In this document: one piece after another, positions 35,736-48,307 of the stretch
Layout: every line of letters begins with the position of its first letter
How positions within the stretch are numbered: the first letter of the stretch is position 1
From: Bostrychus sinensis
Taxonomy: Eukaryota; Chordata; Actinopteri; Gobiiformes; Eleotridae
NCBI GenBank assembly: GCA_020698575.1
Contig: CM036239.1
Location: 14,188,263-14,252,262 of the forward strand
Reading direction: 5' to 3'
Length of the DNA stretch: 64,000 bases
Program-made: the position numbers and the translations under genes
Notes under the pieces: model-generated
The model's input: only the letters and a program-made list of their open reading frames with translations
The model's database searches: none
What the model was told of the DNA's origin: nothing

Positions 35736-36382
35736 ATTATATTGCTGCACATGAAATACAGTATTTTTGATTAAAATATTGCTCCACCACTGCTCAGGGT
35801 TCATTCTCTGAGGTTTTTAAATACTAATAAACCATTCACCTGGTCCTGACTTGTATTAAGCTCTAAGTAAAGTCTATGAATAAACATACATTCTTTTTAC
35901 AGGGCAGTAAGAGTCCTGCTGCAGTGTCTCTGTTTCTCTGTCTCTCAGGGCCTCTCCAGGGCCAAAGTGAAAGCCTGTGCCCAGATGCAAATGACTTTCC
36001 AAGGTCCTTGTGCTCATTAACTTTCTGTGGGCATAAGTCCTAACTTTATTATTGACTGCACAGAATACACAATCCACCGACCTCTGCCACCAGCAACTAA
36101 ATCTCTCCCGTCCGATCCATTGCACTGATTTCTGCAACAAGCCAGAAAACAAGAGCCAGCAGTTTAGTCACCTTAAGTGTTTACACGCCCCTCCCCCACA
36201 GCTGCTCATGCCGACCAATACCTCACACACTGGGATCACACTGAGTAAACCCATCTGATGTGTTAATAATGAAGATTTTATTTTTATGTTTTGTTAGGTT
36301 TGCTTTGTCCATGTTGCATCACACTGATTATTTATATTCAGGAGCACAGTCACCTTGCATGTTATCTACAACTGTAAATTCT

Positions 36383-36507
36383 TTTAAAAGAGTGTTTACT
36401 AAATGTCAAGTAAATGCTTTCATTAAAAGAGTTTTTAAAAGATGTAGAGTAAATGCTTTTATTTAAAGAGTTTTTAAAAGATGTATAGTAAATGCTTATA
36501 TTAAAAG
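36383..36507 (+). repeat. 39-bp tandem repeat, about 3 copies
   Basis: Three successive units of about 39 bp share TAAAAGAGT, then T(A)AAAGATGTA(G/T)AGTAAATGCTT. The second and third are nearly identical and the first is more diverged. Because 39 is divisible by 3, the overlapping plus frame (36260-36466) shows a repeated peptide (KRVF...VNAFI). That is an effect of the DNA repeat, not evidence of a gene. Confidence 0.85.
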
Positions 36508-37813
36508 AACAACTGACAGTGTAATTTCTTAAATTTGTTGTGGTGGTGGTATTATGGCACAGCCTTTAGGTTATATCTAGACACCTATGGTTTTAGTGAA
36601 GCTGAAGTTGATTACATTGATTGTATTGGTATTGTGTATTAAACAGTTAATTGAGTCTAATTTTCTTTTAGTTTACTAAATGTTTAAAACAGCCTCTTTA
36701 CTGCTGTGATGGACATGGGTCTGGTCTGTCAGACGCATGCCATGTGTGGTTTTAATTAACAGAAATGATGATGATAATAATGATGAGCAGGAGCATATGT
36801 GATACACTGCGATATAAATGTACTCTTTCTTTCATCTTAAGTGGTTATAAACTATAATTAATTTATAGGTATTACATAGTAATAGTAGAAAACCCAGTTT
36901 ACGGTCTTCCCTGCTTCATAAATTTGTGTTCAGTGCCATAATTGTAACTGATACCAGTACTTGCAGACATATTAGCCATAAACTACACCACAACATCTGT
37001 ATGTTGAAGCTTTAGCCACAGATTCTACCACAGAAATACTTCTTACTTTCCTCCAGCTCAATTTTAAACCCTTTAGATTTCTAGTGTCATGTGAATGCAA
37101 CCTATCCATTTTGTGGATAACACTTTAAAAAAGCATTTAGCAATTCATTTTGTAAATGTTTTTTTTTAAAAACCTTCAGTAAAAGTTTTATTCCTTTGCA
37201 TGTGACACTCATGTACCTACTTTCAGAGCTTTGTCTTGCATTAAATATTTTGTAAATGGCACAGAAATGAGTGCTTATCATTACAGGTGTGGTCCATGCT
37301 GAGTCCTGAGCCCTCCAAATGCAGTGCTTATGCAGATCAGGCTCTGGGAATCAACATATTAAAAGCAGCTGACATTTGTCCTGATATATTGAATCGTTAG
37401 CACGACAGAATCACTTAAGCTGGATCCACTAACATCAAGTTTCCTCCAGTTATTGACCCTCACAGGCCAAGGCTGACAAGTGGAACTGCAGCAAAGTTCA
37501 TTAATAATGTGAAATAAATCAATTTGCCTGGAAATACTAGTACCACTGCAGAATGCATTAGATGTCCAGGTCCCTTACCTGCTCATCTAAATTATTTGGT
37601 GAAATCATCATTGTGAACACCAAATATTTAGACATAACTTATATAAATGTAAACCAAATTTATGATTAATATAGTATAGTATAGTACACCCACATCATTA
37701 TCATAATGGTTTTACTGTAAGGGTTAAAACCAAAAGTCTGTCATCTGTGTACAATGTCTATTGTAACATTTTGGACATATATTCTAATTCTATAAAAAAA
37801 TCTGTCCAAAAAG

Positions 37814-37839
37814 TAACTTTACAGTAAGCTGTAAAGTTA
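37814..37839. repeat. short perfect inverted repeat
   Basis: TAACTTTACAG and its exact complement CTGTAAAGTTA are separated by TAAG. The 11-bp stem with a 4-base loop could form a cruciform or a transcript hairpin. No terminator role is expected in an animal genome. Confidence 0.8.
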
Positions 37840-38789
37840 AAGAAATGTCCATTACATCCTTTTGCTTCTACCCCTTCAATCTTCGATATACTGTATACTT
37901 ATGTTAAAACATCACTAAGTAACTTTGAACTGTCCAAAAACATGTACATGATTTTTATTCTTGTTATTTAATTTCATATGTTAAGGTGAAAATAATGTTC
38001 ATGGTGCTGTCAGATAAACGACATCTGAAAATGCTCCTAAATGGTATTTAAAAACAGCACATATGCCATAAGTACATAGCAACACTAGCACACTTAAAAT
38101 GATCCATGTGTATGTGGACCATCTGAGACTGCTGGGTCATTTCTCAGAACATGTGGTTTCACCCGAGGATGAACATAAACAGTACTTGCCCAAATAAAGC
38201 CTGCATTTTTGACAACCAGCCAAAGGGACGTTTACATTAATCAATCATTTTCCTGACATGCTATTTTCGTTATGACTCCTTGAGAACAGGTGAACCTCTT
38301 AAACACAGAGTAAATCAGGAGGAAGAAACTCTACTACTGCTGAGGTCTATAATAACTTCATTAAAACATTATTTGGACTACTAATGAAATAACCCAATTT
38401 GCATTTATTTTAAACATCAAAATAATGAAGCTACTTGTGTGTGCTGGTACACTGCACTATAGTTTTACCTCATTTATTGATCATCTCCTTATAACGGAGT
38501 CTACTCTCTTATTATTTTACTTATATTTAAATTTCAAGCCTCACAAAACCTGCCACACTAGTTTTTGTGGGCTGTCTGTTTCCACGTCTCATTTCTTCAT
38601 CATTCCTCGCTCCATCGATTCCTCTGCTTCATCAAGTGCCTACACTGCAACCAGACCTCTCGCACCTTGGCAACACTTGGCTGTGTGATGGTGGGCGAAG
38701 TGCAGTGTCAGCGATCAGGGTGTCCTTCAGCAGCCTGTTGTCACCAGGGAAAAGAAGGTCAAAGCTGCTGACAGTGGAGGAAAAAACAG

Positions 38790-38910
38790 ATCACTTAATT
38801 TACCATTCCTACCTGAGCAGGGGATCAAACCTCCGCCTCCATGATTGAGGAGGCACGGCTGGGTTCAATGAGTGCTGCACCCACCAGATTAGTGATAATC
38901 AATACCGGGA
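38790..38910 (-). mobile_element. possible tRNA-derived SINE fragment
   Basis: On minus: GGTGGGTGCAGCACTCATTG, TGCCTCCTCAATCATGGAGG, then GGAGGTTTGATCCCCTGC. The last resembles a B box (GGTTTGATCCC) and the first an A-box region. The spacing is close to a tRNA head. The downstream body was not recognised, so this is uncertain. Confidence 0.35.
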
Positions 38911-39530
38911 TGGTGCACCTATAACGGTATTTTACCGAGGACAACATACAACAGTAGCACAAGCTAATAATGGTTCATTAAACTGAAACCTTTTCTCTTT
39001 GGAGTGAAGGAAAGCCTTAAATAGTATATTGTAAGAGGAATCATCAGTGAGACATTCAGACAACACATAGGTTTTATTATTAAAGATTTTAACCTGCTGG
39101 CACTGTCCAATAAGGGATCCTCCCATTGACTGGTGAATAATGGCTGCCGAGGGAGTTGGAGAGTCTGTATTTTAGCGCTAAATATGTTTGTTTACACAGA
39201 GACACAGTGCTAAAAAGAAAAACATAGAAAATAAGGATCTACATAATAGAAAATAAGGAAGCAAAGTAAAACGCTGATAAAAACTGATGATGCAAAACGT
39301 GATGTTTAAAGCTGATGTGCGATGTTTAGGTCTACAGCTAAAGCTCTAGAAGTTGAAGGTGAGCTCAGATTTTCAGTTTGATGCCATATAATAGTATTCT
39401 GAGCTGGAAATTGGTTGAGTTTTACATTAGGATATACATATCATTAGTGTCTGTGTATCTGCAGGTTTTAGAGTGGAAAAGAGGAAGGCTGCACTCACAC
39501 TAGGACCATTTGAATGTTTGGGGAGGGTCT

Positions 39531-39546
39531 GTGTCCCCTGGTGGCC
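39531..39546 (-). promoter_or_regulatory. CTCF-like motif (minus)
   Basis: On minus GGCCACCAGGGGACAC contains CCACCAGGGG followed by A-C-A where the consensus prefers G-C-G. It is a fair match by eye only. Confidence 0.3.
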
Positions 39547-41494
39547 CGCACTCACACCTGTTCATCAGTTCATGATTATCATGGCAACACTTTTGAACGC
39601 GTACAGTAGAAAACAAAAGCCCAGAAGCATGAAGTATCTGTCATATTTTGATATGACAAAATATGAATCCTGTTTGTGAGATACAGTCTTTCATCACGTT
39701 TTGGTATATGCACGCATACAAAGAGCAGTGAAGGCAGCAGGATATGAGAGTTCTCATTCCTCAGGTGAGCCTTAATATCAGAGGCGTTGTTAAGGGTATT
39801 GAAACTTGTATTTATTCACTTTGTACTGTGAGAAGAAAAGCTGCGTCTATTACACCTCCCCCAACTGTGCTCACGTCTTGAATCCTAGACACGGATCATA
39901 AGCACTCACTTTAGGCAGCTGTTCCATGCTTTTGTGTCAGTGTCACATCAGCTGCTTAAACTACGAACACAGGATGCAGGAAACAGGCACCAATTGTCAA
40001 AATAAACTGCTACACTTTCAAAATAAAGGCTCTCTAAAACATAGCGCTAATGTAAACATTGCACATCAAGAAGTTAATTACTGAGGATGAGATATATTAT
40101 GTAGATTATGACACCAAACAGCCATTTAACAAGGAGAATGTGAAGAAGTGAGTAGTCCGTAAAACGACTACTACAGGAGCAGCTCTGATGCGCTCGCTTT
40201 TAAACACTTTAAAACAGATGCATGTAAAATGAGCTTTCTGCCGCAATGTTCCTGCGTCTTTCTTGGTGTAAATTTGTTACACATGTATAAAGCTGTCTGT
40301 AATTCTTTTCTGAATGCATTTCTGTTAGCTAATTACTATGTGAAAAATACAATAAATGATAATAAAAAATGTCTTGTATTCATCCTAGAATTATTTAGTT
40401 TCAAACTCTATGAATTGTAATTTGTTCACTTTGATGCATTAGTCCAGTATGTAAAGTATTTTTACATAGATGTTTACATGTACTGCGTTTCTCTTGTAGG
40501 TTTCTGTACATTGTTGGAAGTTATTGGCTTTGTCTGGCCCAGCTTTAAAGATTGCACCATCTGATCAATCGCATAAGGGTAATGATATTATATTGGTTAA
40601 TTTTATTGCTTTATGTGAAGAAGAGGATAATTCCAACCCCTAAGAGGCGCTGGCTCAGCTCTTCTCTGTCCTACCTCAGCTCTTGCATGCTTTGATTGAA
40701 GTCATTTTGACCAGGGGCTACCTTGGTGTTATAGCTCATTTGCTAATTGAAAAGTGATTGACAAATCTGGAGCCACTTTGCTCCATGACTGGGAATCCCC
40801 TCAGCCAATTTACACCCCCCCGACCCCCCACATATGAATGCACACTGACTCGTACACATCAAGGGGGTAGTGGAGATGATGGTGTAAATGATGAGCTGTG
40901 TGAGTGGCAGCATGGACTCACTACACTGGAGCCAGATAGTACACATATGCACATTTCTATTCTTTATTGTAGTTCCTGCAAAAGAGCTGTCTGGTCATGA
41001 AAATACAGTATTTGTCAGAGTCTTAAAAAGTGATAAGTAACATATGATTGTAGACCTAAACTAAATTAAATTAGTCAACTTCAACTCACAACTAGCAATC
41101 AGAAAAATATTATTTATAGACAGTGGGTCAAAAGTACCTCCAGCTCTGTGGCTACTGACTCTCTGTTTTAAGTCAAAGTCTGCTGACAAAACTATATGCC
41201 ACACATATTTGTTGATAGACATATAACGATGCACTTAAGTCACGTTTTGATAAGACTTATGTTTTTAAGGTCACCCAGCTGCAGTCCAATCATTACCAAA
41301 GTTATTGTGCATTCAGCTCCTTATCAAACTTAAATTGCTTCAATTATCTTATTAACAGAAATGTAATGAAAAATAAATAAATAAAACAGATGACAAGTCA
41401 AAAACAACAAAAAAGATCTACAATAATTTGTTAGTGACACTAACAAAAAACAGATAAACTGCTGATCATAAAGCCAGAACTTGAGAAATATATG

Positions 41495-42274
41495 CAGGGC
41501 TCTAAACAAATCACACATAACAAAACCTACAAATGCATAGGAAGACATGAAGCATGGGTTCCATGATTCAGAAGTCCACTTGGTCCAGTCCCATGCGCCC
41601 CTTAGCTTCAGTCTGTCGCTGTGCAGCCAAAGCCACTGAGCCTCATGCAGCGCTGCTGAGCGCTCAGCCCTAGGTCACGGTAATCAGAGGTGTACACCAA
41701 ACACAGCGGCCCTGGCCCATAGAACGAGCCTATAATGTGAAACAAGTGTTTCTCTTATCATTTTATTTATTAATTTGGGCGCTGCCTGTGCATCCGCCGA
41801 CACATAAGTCACTTTTAACTTGTTGTCATTGTTGTTGTTGAAGCTGATTATTCCTCTTGATAGCGCTGATACAGTAATGCACATTAAAAATAGATATGTC
41901 ATTGGTAAATCCCAATCCCCTGAGCTGTATGTGACGGATCAATCACACAGAAACCTAATGTTCAAACGCTACAAGTCTCTTTTGCCTCATCCACCCCAAA
42001 GGAAAAAGTGACATTTATCTGATTTGGGGCTTGAAGTTTTACAGTTTTACACCATATTATGAATTGAATATTTTTCTCCAAACTTTTTGTGAGAATTTCT
42101 GAAAGGTTTTTGAGAATATATAGGCTACTGTACAATTATTTTACTTTTCATTTATTTAAACTGAATTACACATTTAATAGAGCACTTGCAATATTGCCTG
42201 TACATTGTCTGTGCGACCAGTTTGCACGACCAGCTGAAAAAGTTGGTGCTACCAGTGAAAAAGTTAGAGCCCTG
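41495..42274. mobile_element. candidate hAT element with CAGGGCTCTAA ends
   Basis: The left tip CAGGGCTCTAAAC (41495) and right tip GTTAGAGCCCTG (ending 42274) are inverted matches of about 11 bp. The right subterminal region repeats GACCAG(c/t) and AAAAAGTT words, as in known fish hAT ends. No 8-bp target duplication is visible (AATATATG versus AGATGGGC). Much of the interior (41580-42000) is complex, non-transposon-like DNA, so the two tips may be unrelated fragments. No transposase frame. Confidence 0.45.
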
Positions 42275-45200
42275 AGATGGGCCTAATATAAGTCAAGTGT
42301 TACATTACATCATCATTATTTCATTTGTCAGTGAGAAAAGAGCACATCCAGAGTAAAAACTCTAGGAGCTCCATGAAAATACTCCGAGGGAGGGGCCCTT
42401 TGAAACTAAGATAAACTTCAGGCTGTTGTTAGCCACTTAGCTTTCTTTTACCTTGCTGCTAGCAACAAGCTACTTTCTGCACAATGGAAAATGGTGCAAA
42501 CAGGTATGTACAGCCCAAATAATACTTTTACTTCAGAGGTGTGTCTTTTTCCTGCCTTCCGCACTGGGCTATTTCATTGCTTCCTTGTGAGCTGTGGCAC
42601 CCTCGCCCATGCTGTGTGTGTGACAGAGGGAGAAGGAGATTCCTGAGCAGGTCAGAGTAATTAAAGAGTAACTAAAGCCTGCACTCCGCCCACTTCCAGA
42701 GCTTGAAAATGCTGGAAAAACCAGGCAGAGACACTGAAGGTGGAGCGGTGCTGGACCTGTGATAGACAGCTGTCAGAGTAATGGACGTCCTCTGCAGCAG
42801 GGTTGCCAAATAAAATAAAATAGTATAGTTGCTTTATTTTGTAGCCTACCCTTACATAGAATTTCCACCGCATGCAAATCCGCTGCAAATGACAGCACAG
42901 ACCCTCACCTGCTGGATACATCTCCACTCAGGCTGCGGAACCTTAAGCAGCTCGGGAAGAGTGAGCACAGGAAGTACAAGTTTCTACCAATAAAGACCAA
43001 ATTATTCAGAATCAAAAAGACAGGCAATGGGTTTTTCCTCAACAACGGGAAAGTAGTTGTGGATGAAAAAGCTATATGAGTGTGTTTAATTGTGTCTGTT
43101 GTTGTTTCTGTAACCTCAAGTTAAAGTAAACAGCCAACTAAATATGACTATCTACAAGATAATAAGGTACAAAGACTGATTAAATCTAGATATTCTCATT
43201 AAAAACATTTGTATGAAGTTATTATTATTACTATGAAAATGTGGATGTTGTACATGTTCAGTTTCCTGTTTCCCTAACCCTAGTCAAACAAAAAAGACCT
43301 GCTGCGTATTTCTGGAGCTACAATGGCAGCACATTTGCAGCGAAGAACGTGGCGCAGCGGAGCGGAGGTGCGTTCAGTGGAAAATGTGGACTACTGTCCT
43401 CTGTCAGCTTTCAGACTTTACTAAAGTTTTTGTCCCCCAATTGTCTTAACACTTTAAATTTGTAGGTGACAGATTGTGAGACCACAGAAAACAGGCGTTT
43501 GCATTGTTTATTAATCTCACACAAAGCCTGACGAACAAGAGAAGACAAGTGAGTACAGAGGTGATGGGAGGGGTAGAGGAGACGGCACTGGAGAAGCTAC
43601 TCAAAGAAAACACACGTAGCAGGCTGGTAGTAAAAATATGTTTTTTACACTATTTTCATTCCTATTTTTGTCATCTCGAAACATTTTTGCATTTGTGTTA
43701 TGTTACAAAATTAGCTCAAGTAAACCTCAGGCTGCTTCTCAGTATTTTTCCCGGCAACCTGACAACTATTAGACTGGCCAGCCAGCCCCTTATTTCTTTT
43801 TGAACGCAGTCTGGATCCTCTGCCATAGAAATTCATTTCCATTCATTGTCAATTGATTTAACAACAACAACTTTTGTCGCAAGTCTTTGTACAGCTGGCT
43901 TTTGTTGCTGTCCCCATTCAGAAATAAGTTGCTAATGCAGAGTATTCTGGTGTTTTATGTCAAAACTGACAAATAATTATCAGCTAAAAAAAGTGGTTTA
44001 TGTGTCAGTTGTTTTCTACAGGCTTTTTACTGATGTTTCTTCTTCATGATCAGGTAATAATGTCTAGCAGAAAATGAGTGAACCAGATTACATACCATAA
44101 TAGCTAAGAGCTTGGTGGCAAATACACTGTTTTAAAGTTGCATCGCAATTCACGATAGATTTTTATTACTACTGATTTAAATCTTCTCTCTTTTTTTTGC
44201 CACACTTTTTAATTTTGTGAAGTTACAAAAGATAAGAGAAACCGTTGCTAGCTAATGTCATTAGCATCAAAAAGAGCCGACTTCTGGATCTTCTGTGTTG
44301 TGGCAGCAGCCCTGCACACTGTGTGGGTGAGGGGAACGTGACAATGAGGAGCGCTGCATTTTTAGCTGATACAAAGTCAAGAACAGCTCACTCACTCGAT
44401 ACTGTCTGACAGCAAACTCTAGCAGTATTGATACCATGACTTTTTTAGACCACGGTATACCTCGAAACTGGTTATGGTCCCATGTGCTGTGGACACTGAT
44501 AGTTGAATTGAATGGCATCAGCTCATGTCTCGCCTACATCTCTCTTTAACACTAACAACAGCGCAGAATCAGAGGGCCCCTGCTATCTCCCCACAAGCCT
44601 GCTTCCCTTCACTAGTCTTTAATGAATCCTGATTATCACTACAGGGGATCATTGTCTTGAATGAATGGCAGCATTACATGGTCAATTTACCGCTGTGTTC
44701 TTCTCAATGGCAGCCTGACATAACCCCTGATTTAAAAGAGCTAATTAGCTGGAAAATACATGACAAGTCAGTTGTGGGGACAAAGGTAGTGGCTCCACCA
44801 AATGCCTGCCTGCCATAGATACTCTTGTTCTGTGTGGCTGCATGGCACCCGGCAGATAATGGTTACAGGCTTCTCACTGATTGAGCCAATGTTTCCATTC
44901 ACACCACAGTGTTATAAATTTGGTGGTGACTGCGCACAATTATCTTTTGCCATGTTTATTACCCCCCGTGAATACACTACAACAAGCTAAGGTCATTGTT
45001 CATGTTTCATTTTACTTACAAATTGCAGAGGGAGTATTGTATTGAATTACATTAAATTACAGACCGTATAATGGTAGGGACAATAAAGAAAAAAGCAAAC
45101 TTAAATGAAAAAAGTATGTGTTGTCCTGCTCAGTAATTAATAGTTTGATTAATACAATATCTGTTAGTCTAAAATGATGTTATTGCTGTCTTTTTCTTCT

Positions 45201-46789
45201 TTTCTTTGGGCTTTTCCCATTCAGTGTTGCCACAGCAAATTATCTTAGCATACAGTTATTTGCATAATTATTTGTTGTTTTTTTATTTTCTAGGCCTACA
45301 GATGCATCTCTTTCCAATTATGTTAGCTTGGGACTAGCACAAAAGGTACACTGGCGTGTGACCCCTTGTGGCTGGATTAAAACGGTTGTTTCTATAATAG
45401 TTTAGAAATGATTTACCCCACACTTTCAGATCAAAGCTTATTCAGACAAACTTCACATGAGACATTTATTCAGGTCACAAACTCAGAGCCTATATTATTT
45501 GTACAATAAAGCAGTCTCGTCCTGCTGGATACAAAGATGATTACGGACATTTGCAGAAATGTGTGAAAGCTACGACCAGTGCCTCTGTCCTCCCTGACAC
45601 TAAGTGCTTTCAGTTGGTTTTGGTGTTCAGTAATACTAATAAGGGGTAACATCTGAAACTATCTCTCAAATGTCTGAATAGGGAAAAAAACATGAACTGT
45701 TGCTTTTGGCAGAGACTTTGGAGCCACCATAACACACTGTTAGCGCTGTTTCTCCTTTGGCTTTTGATGGCAATAGGGAATTTATGTGGCAGCAGATCTG
45801 TCTTACGGGCCAGCCCATCTGCCAGGAGCTGCCTCTACTGGCAGCCATTCCCAAACATTGCAGATTGCTAATGTGGCATTAAACAATAAATGGACAAAGC
45901 CTTGTTCCTTAGTAATTTCTTCATGCCGTCAGAGTCAGCAGCTGCACAATTCTGGTTTTGCTCATAATGTTGGTGATGTTTTCTTTTTATATGACCATAA
46001 ACTGCCAACTACACACTGATGTGGCAGTGTTGCACATATTAGATGTGCGTGTGTGACTATGGTAGAAAATCTCTTAAAAGTGTTTTGGAAAACTCTCACA
46101 GACATAGAAGTAACTAATGTAAGGTTATAACCATGTCTTATCTATGGTACTATGATAAAACATTAGGAAAGAATCATATGCTGACTTTGGAAGATACAAC
46201 AACACTTACTGCTAATAAAGCATTCACAATGTCAACATGAGTAATATTTTGGATGTCCATGAGGAAAAAGAAATAGCAGCTTAGGGTAAGATATCTGGGT
46301 GGCTGGGCCAGTGCAGGACATCCCGTCGAGAAAGCTGTTTTCTCTGCACACAGAGGGTACTGGAGCACGCCCCACTTCTCGGCAGTCTGACGTTAGCTCG
46401 CTGTGAGCCGTTTATTTTTGCATACGTCGTGTGCGGCAGCCAAAATATCTCTTTCATCCAAAGGATTGTTAATTTCAGTGAGATTCTTGACTCTTCAGGT
46501 GAGGTTCTTGAGGATGAATTCCCATTTTTTGTGGATCAGTCACAGACAGAAAAAGAAAAGATGGCTGCTGGGGCACAGAGACGGGACAGTAGAGATTGTG
46601 AGGAAAGCAGCGCTTTTATTTAATGCTTTATGATGACTCTCCATTGATTTTTCTATAGAAAAGCAAAGGACATAATTTACTGTAGTTACTCAGCTGTCTT
46701 GAGTTCATCACATCATTGACATTAACTACAACATAATACTAATGCAATTATGTTATAATCATAAATAATATCAATAGTATATTCTCTAT
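42275..46789. other. unique non-coding stretch
   Basis: No gene recognised. A CTCF-like CCCCTTGTGGCTGG (minus orientation) lies at about 45362-45374. The frames at 43241-43803, 44267-44518, 45666-46019 and 46403-46633 have no motif and conflict with each other. Possible decayed transposon sequence at 43290-43380 and 44395-44475 could not be assigned. Confidence 0.35.
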
Positions 46790-48307
46790 GGAGGGTTTTT
46801 AGGACCATGTAAATACAAATAAAGTATTTAATCAAATAATATTTAAACTAAACTTCAAATAGAGAGTTAATGAATGTAGCCTATTTCTAATTTCAGGTAT
46901 TAATCTTAAAAATAAAACAAGAATTGTTAAAATACTTCCTAAACTACAATTTAATTGTCCATTTAAAACTCTATTCAAACATACATTTACTAATTCTGCA
47001 ATAATATGATAAATTTATTAAACTGATTTGCAAATACCTTTTTTAAAAGATGAATAAATAGTTGAATTGATAATTTTGATTAATAATACAAACTTTAAAT
47101 GGTAATTTATTAGAGCAATTCCTTATTCCATTAGCTATTTCATTTGAAAAACATTAGCTATTAGCTAATACTATTGCTAAACCCTTTAGCTTCTCCATTT
47201 GGCCTATTTTAGACATTTTAGACTTAAAATTTTTTACGTGGTTCTTTTGAAATATGGAGCTCAACTCAACAAATCATTGTAAATAAGCTGTGGACGAGTT
47301 CATTAGGCACACTTTCGATTGGCTTCAAATCTTATGATATCTCATACGTATTTACCTACATGAGAAGGGCATTAAACACAGAAGTATGTGTTGTGGGCTA
47401 TTTGGTTGCATTATTGCCCAAGTCAAGGCTTGAAAACAACGGCAGTAAGGACATAATTTACAATGCAGTTCTATAATACTCGACTCCATTTCTATAACAC
47501 ATCCATGACTCGACCTGGTGTGAGAGCAAGGTGCTGCAGTGTTAGCTCAGGTTTACAAGCTTTGCCAGGACAACTATTTCAGTTCAGAGGATTTTAAACA
47601 AAAGTGTGCTGCTAAGCGTGCTAATGCTACTTCAGATAGCCTTGACTTAATTACATCCAAATAGCTTACAACACATAAACCTCTGTATTGTCAGCTGCTC
47701 ATCCTTGTGGATTTAAGACATCTTTCGTACCTGTGTGACACCTCAGACCTGCAAATTATGCAAAAAAGAGTTGAAGTGATTATTATAGTTTAGCTGTAAC
47801 ACTGCAGTATGTATCCCTGCTGTTGTGTCAGCCAATCAGAGGTGTTCCTCATGAGCTCGTGCGCAGCTCATTTGCATTGATTTGTCATTTTGAGCTTTGT
47901 CTTTTAGTCGGACCACATTAAAACAAACTGAGAGGCTAAATGGAGATAAAGCTAAAAGTAGTATTAGCAAAATAATTAGCTAATGGAATAATATTGCTTT
48001 AATAAATTACTATTTAAAGTTTGTATTATTAATCAAATTTATAAATTAACCTATTTGTTTATCTTCTAAAAGGACATACTGTATGCAAATAACTTAAGTA
48101 AATTTCATAATAATTGTAGAATTAGTAAATGTATTTTTAAATTGAGTTTTAAATGGACAATTAAATTGCAGTTTAGCAAATGTTTTAATTGTTGCTCTTT
48201 TATTTTGAAGTAAATAAATTATTTTTTTAAATTATCCATTTAAAGTGTATTTTAAATGCTTAAAAAAAGAAGCTTAATATTTATTCATGTGGTTCTAAAA
48301 ATCCGCC
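46790..48307. mobile_element. 1.5-kb foldback element (near-complete palindrome)
   Basis: The left arm 46790-47430 and right arm 47638-48307 are inverted copies over about 640-670 bp, leaving a loop near 207 bp. Paired landmarks are: outer tips GGAGGGTTTTTAGGACCA versus GGCGGATTTTTAGAACCA (minus); AATTTAATTGTCCATTTAAA in both; TTAATAATACAAACTTTAAA in both; a CCATTAGCTA region; and GTGTTGTGGGCTATTTGG versus GTGTTGTAAGCTATTTGG. Divergence between arms looks like 20-25% with indels. No transposase frame and no clear target duplication. It is most likely a non-autonomous DNA transposon of foldback or long-TIR type; I cannot name the family. Confidence 0.8.

Larger units (their letters stand above)
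36508..41494. other. mostly unique non-coding stretch
   Basis: AT-rich and without supportable genes. It includes a short perfect inverted repeat at 37814-37839, a possible SINE at 38790-38910 and a CTCF-like motif at 39531-39546, each listed. ORFs at 38425-38848 are three overlapping frames with no motif. Confidence 0.4.

Noticed and set aside
43290..43380. CpG-bearing phrase (GGCGCAGCGGAGCGGAGGTGCG) suggesting a transposon or exon
   Set aside because: No ends, domain or splice context could be tied to it.
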